Below are positions 27,221 through 36,886 of a stretch of 64,000 nucleotides of DNA, one piece after another. Origin of the DNA: Zeugodacus cucurbitae (lineage: Eukaryota > Arthropoda > Insecta > Diptera > Tephritidae); the NCBI RefSeq assembly GCF_028554725.1, contig NC_071671.1, positions 59,473,501 through 59,537,500 on the forward strand, read 5' to 3'. Position 1 is the first letter of the stretch; each line of letters opens with the position of its first letter. The notes beneath the pieces are model-generated. The model searched no databases. It worked only from the letters and a program-made list of their open reading frames with translations, and had not been told where the DNA came from. Made by a program: the position numbers and the translations under genes.

Positions 27221-27399
27221 CTTTTGAAGGCATAAGCTCGGCGACAGTACTCGATATGACTGCGTTTTAGGCGCTGACTCATCTGGAATCAGCTAGCAGA
27301 AAGTACTCTAGATAGAGTACATATATACTCATATTCGTATTTATGTAAATATTAATTTGAAATTTTTGCAACAAAGCATGCGACAATATTTTATGCTTA

Positions 27400-28880
27400 C
27401 ACATGCAAGTAATCGACGTTTAAGCGAATTGAGCTGTCGCGGTGTAAAGAGCAGAGTCGAGACTACAGCGCATTTAAGCACCAACTCTAGCTTTGGCTTT
27501 GGCACAAGCCAGCGACATGAGTAAATAAACTAGAATGTTAACACATAATTTTCTGCGGCGACAATTTATTTATTGTAGCAAGCACAAGCGGCACAAATCA
27601 ACAACAGCCAACAGCCGGCTGAAGTATGTGGAGCACATAAGGCAGGCAGGCAGGCGTCTGCGCCTAAAGCAAGGCTGGGCCGCCGCTGTCGCATTGGTAT
27701 GTGAACACCTGGACTTATCCGCGGCAGGAATCATAGTTCCGCACACATATGTATGCCGCCTAAGCACAATAAAATTTGTATAGACGGCCGCACGCGTAAT
27801 ATTTGGAGGTGTATGAGTATGTACGCAGCCCACAAGCGTCTCAAATTTAAGTTTAGCAGGGAATGAGGAACTAGCTGCGCGCCGTTTGTTCGTCGCTGTT
27901 AAAGAGGAGGTGCGGGTGTTAGCTAAGCAAGCGCAGAAGCTTTACTATTACTCTAAGCTAGTGAGTCGTCGCCAAAGTCTTATTTGTTGTTGTTTTTATT
28001 GTAGTCTACGGCACACATGCGCGCTGCGTCATTGGTTTTGTATGTGCGTCGCGCGCTCGTCGCTTTTCCACGTGCAATATGGGCCACAGCCGGCATTGCC
28101 GCCAACGACGACGAAAAGTATAAATATGTGAATCGCCGCTCTGTACTCTGTTTGTACGCCGGCTCAGCGACTGTTTTGTATTTGTTTTCGTCTGGCTGTT
28201 TGCCCCTCTCTGCTAGCTGTCTGTATGTTTGTTTGTCGGTGCGACGGCTTGCACATTTGACTTACAATTTTATTATTTTGTTACATTTTTGCAGTTCGTT
28301 TTCTGGCGCGCTTCTGTTGGTGGGGGCACCGGCGGCGGGGGCTGAAAAATGTGATACCAACTGTGAATTAACAATAAGCGCGCAGTTGTTATTGCTTTTT
28401 TTGCTATTGTTGTTGTCCATTGACTTTTGCGCTGTCGCAGCGTGTATGATTCATATAAAATCGGTGAATTTTTGAATTTTTATTTTGCAGTTTTTCTTAA
28501 TTTTCGCAATACTTTTTTTGGGTCTCATTTTTCTTGATTTTTTTTTTTATTTTTTTAGAGCAAAAAATTAATTTTCGCCTTGCTGCACACTATTTTCAAT
28601 TGTTCAAAGTCATTTGTGCATTTGTAGCGCTTATTTTTGTATTTTTTTATTTTTAAATATTTTTTTTTTACTTTTCTAATTTTTTATTTTAATTTTTTCC
28701 ACCATGCTTTTGATTCAAGCTAACAAATTCGGTCAATTCAAGAAATATTGACGACATTTTCAATAGAATTCACAGCTGGATTGAGTTGTAAGGGTTCTGC
28801 GCTGCGCAATCAGTTCACGTGGTTCACTTTGAAGTAGTAGCCACACACACACACATATACATACAAATATATTTAAAGCC
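27400..28880. other. GC-richer island in the giant intron; possible alternative promoter or enhancer
   Basis: Positions 27400-28480 stand out from the A+T-rich intron and contain several open frames, the longest being 152 residues at 28017-28475. None shows a recognisable domain. Downstream at 28810-28816 is a TCAGTTC initiator match (A at 28812). An AGCCA at about +28 matches the DPE consensus at 4 of 5 positions. No TATA box is seen. A non-coding first exon or a developmental enhancer is plausible but unproven. Confidence 0.3.
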
Positions 28881-29379
28881 ATTTAAAACAAATGTGTGCA
28901 TATGCTTAGCGTTGCTATGGGGTTCCGAAATGTGTCAACGCTTGCTGCGCTTGCAATAAAATTGTCTTGTCTCTCGAAAACTTTGAATATGATACATTTC
29001 AATAACAGCGATTTCGACACATTTTTAACATAAATAAGTGCTTTGATTCCCCAAGTGTACAAATAGCCTGGCTTAAGTGTATACATGTGTATGTATGTAT
29101 GTGTGTATATTTGCATTGCACTTTGTACCGGGTCAGTTCAATAATTCAATAATTGGCGTTCAGTGGGCTTCACTTTACAGCGTTACACAATTTTTAGGAA
29201 TTTGAGTAATGAAATCGAAAATGGTTGCAGATGTGCATTTGTAGTTGTATAGGAAAAAAAACATAAGTACATATGAGTTAATGAGGTTGAAAATATGAAA
29301 TATTTTATGAATAAAACAAATGAAAAATGGAACAAAATTAAAAAAGAATAAATAAAAAAAATAAAATTTTAACAAAACT

Positions 29380-30120
29380 TAATTGAAACATAAAATTAAT
29401 GTAAAAAAAATATTTTTTATAATGTAAATTATAAAATAAAAAATTTTAAATCAATTAAAATAATAAAAAATATGAATTAAAGAAAATCTAATTAAAACAA
29501 AAAAAATAAAAAAATGAAAATAAATTATTAAAAAATATAATTTAAGTTTTAATTAATATAATTTTAATTTAAATAATAAATTTTTGTATTATTTATAACT
29601 TTAATCATTTGCATATTTCCTTCATACTATTGCACAAAATAAAAAAAAGAATCAATTTTTTTTTTTTAATTTTTATATAGTATATAATAAAATTAAAATT
29701 TTAATACAAAAATAAAAAAAAATTAAAAAAGTTTAAAAAAAAAATTCGAAAAATTTTAAAATAAATATTTTTACAATATTTAAGTGGTTTAGAACAAAAA
29801 AATTTAAAATTTGACACAAAAATTAAAAAAAAAGAATTTTTCAAAGTTTCAAAAATATATCGAAAAATTTTCAAAATTTAATTGTTTAATATTATAAAGA
29901 TTTTAAAAAATTATTTTATTAAAAAATAATAATATTTAAGGAAATATTAAATATTAATATTTAAGGAAATATTACAATTTTTCCAAAGAATTATTCGGCT
30001 GAATAACTTAACCATTTTATTTTGAAAAATTTTCAAAACTCGTGGTATTAACCACATTTAAAAAAAAACACTTCAATTGCAATTTTAAGAAAAATTCTAA
30101 AATTTTTGCGATTTTTTAGG
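29380..30120. repeat. Low-complexity A+T-rich block
   Basis: A-rich and T-rich words predominate (AAAATTT, TTAAAATAAA) with hardly any G or C. There is no clear tandem unit and no credible gene. Confidence 0.75.
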
Positions 30121-30717
30121 AGTGAAAATACTAAAAACCATTCAAATGTTTCCGCCTAAAAATTTTACTATTCATTTAGTGAGTGATGCATACTTTCCGC
30201 AGAAAATAAATACCATTTCTCAAACATAAAACAGCAATTCTCCCTAAATAATCGGAAAAATTCCAACATTAAACCCCTAAAATCATGCTTGCCATATACA
30301 CAAATATACATACATACGCCATCTCCCTCGCGTAGCACAAGCGATTAAAATTAATTTATATGCCAATCACAATTTAAAACAATATTGCTGCATGCCCATT
30401 TCATTAGTAATTTGCAGTCAAGTGCCGAGTAACAAAAAGAACACAGAACGTCAATTGCTACAACAACAACAACAACCACAAAACTCAAGGAGTAAAATAT
30501 TATTAATTGATGCAAGAAGATAAAAAGATACAGTTTAATAACAACACATGCAAGGCACTCACACATAAATTGATATGTGAGTGAAAAATGTGGAAGGGGG
30601 AATTTTATGAGCGCCAAAGCATTGCTGCACACATTACAACAAATAAAAAGAAACTGTGTAATAACGATCAGCAATCTCGTATAAATGCCAATTGAAGTTG
30701 ATTTTTAGTGAGGAAAT

Positions 30718-30905
30718 ATGTCTTATTTTGAGGTTTTTTTATTTCTTAATTTTTTTTTAATTTTTTTTAGTTTGTTTTTATTTTTTTTTTTTTGTAATTT
30801 TTTTTTTAATTTTTTTCGTATTTTTTTTACTTTGTTTTTAATTATTTTTTGTATTTTTTTTAAATTTTTTTTTTATTTTTTATTTATTTTTGGTTTTTGT
30901 GTAGC
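30718..30905 (+). repeat. T-tract array
   Basis: Runs of 7-12 T are separated by short words (AATT, AGTTTG, CGTA, ACTTTG). The Phe/Leu-rich + strand open frame here is an artefact of the T-runs. Confidence 0.85.
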
Positions 30906-31958
30906 ATTTGGTATTTGGTGATTTGCGTTTAAACTAAAGCAAACGCCTGGTGTGGAATACTTAAGTGCAAGAATCGAGTCAGTTGTACATTATGCTTCTT
31001 ATTTGTATGTATGTGTGTATGTAAGCAGCAATCACTTATATAAGTACAAATGCATGCGCGCTCAAGAATATCCCTTATTTATGCTTTAGATGCTTCGCCA
31101 GAGATATGAAGTTGAGATATGCAGACATTCATACCAAAACCGATTTTTTTCAATTTGGTGTGTTTTTTTTGTTACACTCCAATTTGTTTTATTTTCGCTT
31201 ATTGTTTTGAGTTTATGTCTGTATGTATGTCTCAAATATGTGTGTGTGTCGAGCATTTAGCATTTGTGTCGTACGTGCCTCAGCCTGTTCCTGGATTCCA
31301 TCCAATTTTTTTCTAAGACCGTTGCTGCTACCTTTTTTTGCTGCGCTCAGCCACTACCTAGCTTACATACAAACATACTCAAATATATCTTATAAGCTAT
31401 ACAACTCCTCACGTCTCATCTCAATTGTGGCTGATTTATTTTTTTTGTGTTCATTATTTCTTTTATTCTTGCTTCTTCTTTTTTTATTTACTTTAGTTTA
31501 GTTTAAGTCACTTAAGTTATGCGAGACATTGCTTCGTCTGCGCGACTATAATTTTTAATCGCACAACTTTTATAGCAATAGCAACAACAACTTCATACAA
31601 TGTATGATTGCATATGTGTGTGTTTTGTATGTTGGTGTGTTTGTGTGTGAAAAAATAATATCAAAAATAAAATAAAATTAACGTCAACAATAACATGCAT
31701 GATAGGTAGGAACGTGATCTTGGCGTATATCAACGGCATTAAACGACACTGGTACACTTCGGCAGTGACGCTGAATAATTCAAATGAAATTCGAAAAAAA
31801 TCTGAAAAAAAAATTCAAATAAAATAATCATAACATAAAGAAGTGGAAATAATTTACAAAAATATACAGCGATATAATAGAGAAATGATACAAAAATCAC
31901 AGAACGCATGCGCAAAGAGCATATAGTGGGATTTAGAATATAATACGAGTATATACTT

Positions 31959-34900
31959 TGGGGGATGGGGTCATATGTAGAAGTTCACGCAAGTGAGGAA
32001 AGTTTCTGATTGCCATTCACTTGGGAGTGGCCAGGAACGATTCTTTTGCATATGACTCAAGCAGCTCACGACTTCCGGTTTTAGACCAAGTATCCCCTGG
32101 GTAGCTAACAGACATCCGTTTGGAGGCGAGCTAAAGTGAGAAGGCGAAGCCCGCTTGTGCGGTTGTGCGTAGGGCTTGGGACCCACCACATAAAAACGAA
32201 TAACCAGTGAATAAGAAACACAGGCCTCGGATGAGAAACCCCCCTTTTGATGACGACCACGGCAAACGTATAAAGGACTATGATTTGAGGGCATGCACCT
32301 GGAATGTCCGGACTCTTAATTGGGAAGGTGCCTCTGCCCAGCTGGTTGATGTCCTCATACAACTAAAGGCTGACATCACCGCCGTCCAAGAAGTGCGATG
32401 GACGGGACAAGGACGGAAGAAGGTGGGTCCTTGTGACATCTACTACAGCGGCCATATAAAGGAGCGCAAATTCGGTGTTGGATTTGTGGTGGGAGAGAGA
32501 CTACGTCGCCGAGTCCTGGCATTCACCCCGGTGGATGAACGTCTTGCCACAATCCGCATCAAAGCGAGGTTCTTCAACATATCGCTGATTTGCGCCCACG
32601 CCCCAACGGAAGAGAAGGACGATGCGACCAAAGATGCTTTCTATGAGCGCCTAGAACGCATCTATGAGCGCTGCCCCCGCCACGATGTCAAAATCGTGCT
32701 TGGCGATTTTAACGCCAGGGTGGGTAAAGAAGGTGTCTTTGGCACAACAGTCGGAAAATTCAGCCTCCATGACGAAACATCGCCAAACGGCCTAAGGCTG
32801 ATCGACTTCGCTGGGGCCCGAAATATGGTTGTCTGTAGTACCAGATTCCAGCATAAAAAAATTCATCAAGCAACGTGGCTGTCCCCTGATCGAAACACGC
32901 GCAATCAAATCGATCACGTTGTGATAGACGGAAGACATGTCTCCAGTGTTTTAGACGTGCGTACGCTCCGAGGACCAAACATTGACTCGGACCATTATCT
33001 AGTAGCAGCAAAGATACGCACTCGCCTCTGTGCAGCAAAGAACGCCCGTCAACAAACACAAGGAAGGTTCGACGTCGAAAAGCTGCAATCACAACCGACA
33101 GCCGAACGATTTTCTACTCGACTTGCACTCCTGCTCTCTGAGAGCACTCATCAGCATCTCGATATAAGGGAGCTGTGGAACGGCATCTCAAACTCATTGC
33201 ATACCGCTGCAGCCGAAACAATTGGTCTCCGGCAACGCCAAAAAACCAGTTGGTACGATGAGAATTGTCGTTCCGCAGTGGAGAGAAAACAGACTGCCTA
33301 CCTCGCAACGTTGCGATCGACCACAACACGTTCGGGGTGGGATAGATATCGAGAACTGAAGAGGGAAGCGAGACGCATTTGCAGACGTAAAAAGAAAGAG
33401 GCCGAAATGCGTGAGTATGAAAAGCTTGAAAAGCTGGCCGACATGGGTAATGCTCGAAAATTTTATGAAAAGATGAGGCGATTAACAGAAGGTTTCAAGA
33501 CCGGAGCATTATCATGTAGGGACCGAGAAGGTAATCTGGTAACGGATGTCCAGAGCACACTGGGATTATGGAGGGAACACTTCTCCGACCTGCTCAATGG
33601 CAGTGAAAGTACAACACCAGGAGATGGCGAACCCGATTCCCCAATCGATGACGATGGAATAGATGTTCCATTACCCGACCATGAAGAAATTCGAATAGCA
33701 ATTACCCGCTTGAAGAACAACAAAGCGGCGGGGGCCGATGGATTACCGGCCGAGCTATTCAAATACGGCGGCGAAGAACTGATAAGGTGCATGCATCAGC
33801 TTCTTTGTAGAATATGGTCGGAAGAAAGCATGCCTGACGATTGGAATCTTAGTGTGCTCTGCCCAATCCATAAGAAGGGAGACCCCACAATCTGCGCCAA
33901 CTACCGTGGTATAAGTCTCCTCAATATCGCATATAAGGTTTTGTCGAGCGTATTGTGTGAAAGACTAAAGCCCACCGTCAACGAACTGATTGGACCTTAT
34001 CAGTGTGGCTTTAGGCCTGGAAAATCTACAATGGACCAGATATTCACCATGCGCCAAATCTTGGAAAAGACCCGAGAGAGAAGAATCGATACCCACCATC
34101 TTTTTATCGATTTTAAAGCTGCCTTCGATAGCACGAAAAGGAGCTGCCTTTATGCCGCGATGTCTGAATTTGGTATCCCTGCAAAACTAATACGGCTATG
34201 TAAGCTGACGTTGAGCAACACCAAAAGCTCCGTCAGGATCGGGAAGGACCTCTCCGAGCCGTTCGATACCAAACGAGGCTTCAGACAGGGTGACTCACTA
34301 TCGTGCGACTTCTTCAATCTATTGCTGGAAAAAATAATACGAGCTGCAGAACTAAATAGAGAGGGTACAATCTTCTACAAGAGTGTACAGCTCCTGGCGT
34401 ATGCCGATGATATTGATATCATCGGAAGCAACAACCGCGCCGTTTGTTCTGCGTTTTCCAGACTAGATAAAGAAGCGAAGCGTATGGGTCTGGTGGTGAA
34501 TGAGGACAAGACGAAATATCTCCTGTCATCAAACAAACAGTCAGCGCACTCGCGTCTTGGCTCCCACGTCACTGTTGACAGTCATAACTTTGAAGTTGTA
34601 GATAATTTCGTTTATCTGGGAACCAGCATTAACAACACCAACAATGTCAGCCTTGAAATCCAACGCAGAATCACTCTTGCCAACAGGTGCTACTTTGGAC
34701 TGAGTAGGCAATTGAAAAGTAAAGTCCTCTCTCGACGAACCAAAATCAAACTCTATAAGTCGCTCATTATTCCCGTCCTGATGTATGGCGCTGAAGCGTG
34801 GACGATGACAACATCCGATGAGACGACTCTTGGGGTTTTCGAGAGAAAGGTTTTGCGCAAGATTTATGGTCCTCTAAATATTGGCAACGGCGAATACCGC

Positions 34901-35227
34901 AGACGATGGAACGATGAGCTGTACGATTTATACGACGACATTGACATAGTTCAGCGAATAAAAAGACAGCGGCTACGCTGGCTAGGTCATGTTGTACGGA
35001 TGGAAGAAAACACTCCAGCTCTGAAAGTATTTGATGCAGTACCCGCTGGAGGAAGCCGCGGAAGAGGACGACCTCCACTCCGGTGGAAAGACCAAGTGCA
35101 AAGTGACCTGGCTTCACTTGGTGTTTCCAGTTGGCGCCAAAAAGCAAAAAGGAGGAATGAGTGGCGCGCTCTGGTGGATTCGGCTATAATCGCTTAAAGC
35201 GGTTCCTGCGCCAAATATATATATATA
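31959..35227 (+). mobile_element. Full-length RTE-clade non-LTR retrotransposon
   Basis: A single-ORF element with about 270 bp of leader, an intact endonuclease/reverse transcriptase ORF and a very short 3' tail ending in an AT dinucleotide run (about 35217-35232). TATATACTT occurs just before the proposed 5' end (31950-31958) and just after the 3' end (35228-35236) and is the probable target-site duplication. Its exact limits are blurred by the AT run. Both the simple-repeat 3' end and the short duplication suit RTE elements. It is inserted in the sense orientation of the host gene. Base composition is far more balanced than in the surrounding intron. Confidence 0.85.
32231..35197 (+). CDS. 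RTE-type endonuclease/reverse transcriptase polyprotein
   Basis: This uninterrupted ORF has 988 residues from the first ATG (32231); the frame is open slightly further upstream without an ATG. The N-terminal apurinic-like endonuclease shows TWNVRT, the catalytic QEVRW, GDFNARVG and the terminal SDH (DSDHYLV). The central reverse transcriptase shows ANYRGISLL, FRPGKSTMDQI, LFIDFKAAFDS and the catalytic YADDIDI. The C-terminus has the RTE-typical RLRWLGHVVRME and GRGRPPLRWKDQ segments. It nicks target DNA and primes reverse transcription at the site. Such ORFs are often mis-annotated as 'craniofacial development protein 2-like'. No stop or frameshift is seen and all key residues are present, so it may encode active enzyme. 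Confidence 0.93.
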   Translation: MRNPPFDDDHGKRIKDYDLRACTWNVRTLNWEGASAQLVDVLIQLKADITAVQEVRWTGQGRKKVGPCDIYYSGHIKERKFGVGFVVGERLRRRVLAFTPVDERLATIRIKARFFNISLICAHAPTEEKDDATKDAFYERLERIYERCPRHDVKIVLGDFNARVGKEGVFGTTVGKFSLHDETSPNGLRLIDFAGARNMVVCSTRFQHKKIHQATWLSPDRNTRNQIDHVVIDGRHVSSVLDVRTLRGPNIDSDHYLVAAKIRTRLCAAKNARQQTQGRFDVEKLQSQPTAERFSTRLALLLSESTHQHLDIRELWNGISNSLHTAAAETIGLRQRQKTSWYDENCRSAVERKQTAYLATLRSTTTRSGWDRYRELKREARRICRRKKKEAEMREYEKLEKLADMGNARKFYEKMRRLTEGFKTGALSCRDREGNLVTDVQSTLGLWREHFSDLLNGSESTTPGDGEPDSPIDDDGIDVPLPDHEEIRIAITRLKNNKAAGADGLPAELFKYGGEELIRCMHQLLCRIWSEESMPDDWNLSVLCPIHKKGDPTICANYRGISLLNIAYKVLSSVLCERLKPTVNELIGPYQCGFRPGKSTMDQIFTMRQILEKTRERRIDTHHLFIDFKAAFDSTKRSCLYAAMSEFGIPAKLIRLCKLTLSNTKSSVRIGKDLSEPFDTKRGFRQGDSLSCDFFNLLLEKIIRAAELNREGTIFYKSVQLLAYADDIDIIGSNNRAVCSAFSRLDKEAKRMGLVVNEDKTKYLLSSNKQSAHSRLGSHVTVDSHNFEVVDNFVYLGTSINNTNNVSLEIQRRITLANRCYFGLSRQLKSKVLSRRTKIKLYKSLIIPVLMYGAEAWTMTTSDETTLGVFERKVLRKIYGPLNIGNGEYRRRWNDELYDLYDDIDIVQRIKRQRLRWLGHVVRMEENTPALKVFDAVPAGGSRGRGRPPLRWKDQVQSDLASLGVSSWRQKAKRRNEWRALVDSAIIA

Positions 35228-35332
35228 TATATACTTGTTGAGTGGGCAAAGCAGTAAGACAGCTGTGAGACAAATTAACTAACGAACTGAGTACAAAGAA
35301 ATATATACAAACATATTTATATACGATATATA

Positions 35333-35525
35333 TAAGGTCTAGTACAAAGTAATCCATTATTGTTTCGATGTAAAGGTCTAGGTCTAAAGGTTTCTAGTAA
35401 AAGGTCTCATAAAGTCTAGTAAAAAGTATGGATAAGTCTAGTAGAAGGTGTAGTAAGGTTTTCAAAAAACAGTCCATCATTTTTTCGATGGATAAGTCTG
35501 GTAAAAGATCTAATAAGGTCTGTTA
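35333..35525. repeat. Degenerate AAGGTCTAGTA-type repeats downstream of the RTE insertion
   Basis: Units such as aaggtctagta, aaagtctagta, ataagtctagta and ataaggtctgt recur. Two longer related segments (ccattattgtttcgatg at about 35352 and ccatcattttttcgatgg at about 35474) lie about 122 bp apart, suggesting an older higher-order duplication. Confidence 0.6.
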
Positions 35526-36796
35526 AAAAAATTCATTATCCATCAGAAAAATTATGATTATTTTTAACCAGACTCTATATATAGCTTAAGTATATATGTA
35601 GCGGAAATAAAAAAAATGATTTTCATATCAAAATCTGCACTTAAAAAGTATTAATTTAAATTAAAAGCACTTCTAACGGCATTTTAGAAAGAACTGTTAT
35701 CCAAAAAGAAAATGAATATGTATGCGTGTACTTGAAAGTAATTGCTACAGGAAGAGGAAATGATGTGAGATTAGAAAAAATTTAGCACTAAGTGGTGGAA
35801 AATGATTTTTCTAACATTTTAAATTTATAAATTAGAAGCAATACTACGAAGCACTTTGTATATAGTATGTTAAAATAAAAAATCTTTGAGAATATGTTAA
35901 AAGCAACGCTTGCAGCTGGAAAATATTGAATTGAGCAATTAAGATAAAGCTGAAAAATTGTCTAAATTGCCGCCGTTGAATTAAGAAAAATAACACAAAT
36001 ATGTATATTGAAGTGTTTAGTAAACAAAAAAAGCTGGAAAAATAAGAAATATATGAGAATGAAGCACTTAGAAGCATAAGAAATTAAGAAAACATACAAA
36101 CAAAATATATACAATATATGTATGTATAAGTATGGCTGCATATGGCTATGCATTTTGAGCATATTTAAATATATACATATGAGTAAGTAAGTTTGTGTGC
36201 AATCATGACTGACTAAAAATCAAACCAATCTGACTCTTACGCATGTGATCCAGCGCACTAGTTCTCTTCAAAACCCCTCACAAGTGGTTGCGGTTTAGCT
36301 GGTTCCCTTTGAATAAACACAAGTTTTGAAGTATGCATACAGATTTATTTCTGTTATGCATTGAAATAATAAAAAAAAATTAAAAATAATAATATTTTCC
36401 CGCACAATTGCGTTTCGTCCACGTCACGTTAGCAACGTCACACGGTTCTATACATAACTTCAATGATTTTTATGATTTTTTGAAAGCAAATAAAATAAAT
36501 AAAGCAATTGGAAATTGAAGGAAATGATAATATTGAGTGCATTCATTGGGTATTGTCACATTGTTTGGGAATTTATGGATGGAACTGGAGAAGCCCAGAG
36601 CTAAATGAGAATAGCATGCACGTCATAATATATAATTTTATTATACAATAAATATTTCTATTTATTTCTTTTTTTAATTTTAAACTGATTCGAACTATAA
36701 AAATTAAATTTTTTTTAGAAATTTTGAAAATACTTTACTTAAATTTTTAATTTAATTTTTTTATTTAAAAACCTTTAACAAATTACTAAAATACAT
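35526..36796. other. Intronic DNA, no gene seen
   Basis: A+T-rich single-copy DNA with short microsatellites leads up to the polypyrimidine tract of the alternative exon. Minus-strand open frames at about 35.8-36.2 kb are Phe/Ile-rich chance frames. Confidence 0.6.
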
Positions 36797-36822
36797 TATT
36801 TTTACTATATTTTCAGGTAAGC
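36797..36822 (+). promoter_or_regulatory. Candidate recursive-splicing ratchet point (3' and 5' splice sites juxtaposed)
   Basis: A pyrimidine-rich tract ends in tttcag and is followed directly by gtaagc, so a complete acceptor abuts a near-consensus donor at 36816/36817. This is the known signature of zero-nucleotide ratchet points in very long fly introns. It splits the 55.6-kb intron into about 34.9 kb and 20.7 kb. The second donor 64 nt downstream resembles the RS-exon arrangement, in which the two donors compete. Confidence 0.45.
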
Positions 36823-36880
36823 AAATAAATATTGTCGATTTTGAGCTCCACTTGAAAGCTACTCATTGAAAATGGATTCT
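36817..36880 (+). CDS. apt: Alternative 64-nt 5' exon of the apt-like gene, supplying ATG GAT TCT
   Basis: The exon has a good acceptor (pyrimidine-rich, ...ttttcag|) and a consensus donor (gtaagt at 36881). Its last nine bases are ATG GAT TCT, in phase 0 with exon A, giving Met-Asp-Ser followed by Val-Asn-Lys. The start context is gaaaATGG. If the exon is joined after the ATG at 1948, the upstream frame reads M-V-S-K-stop inside it, so translation would have to begin at the internal ATG (36872). The exon also begins with GTAAGC, so its acceptor doubles as a donor (see the ratchet site). It could also be the second, mostly non-coding exon of transcripts from another promoter. Confidence 0.5.
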
Positions 36881-36886
36881 GTAAGT

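Noticed and set aside
28017..28475. 152-residue open frame in the GC-rich island
   Set aside because: Hydrophobic Leu/Cys-rich sequence from CTG/TTG-rich DNA, overlapped by other frames, with no known domain.
30718..30921. Phe/Leu-rich 67-residue open frame resembling a membrane protein
   Set aside because: It is produced by runs of T (TTT = Phe) in a low-complexity tract.
32443..35147. Several minus-strand open frames inside 32.4-35.1 kb
   Set aside because: They are antisense shadows of the intact RTE polyprotein ORF.
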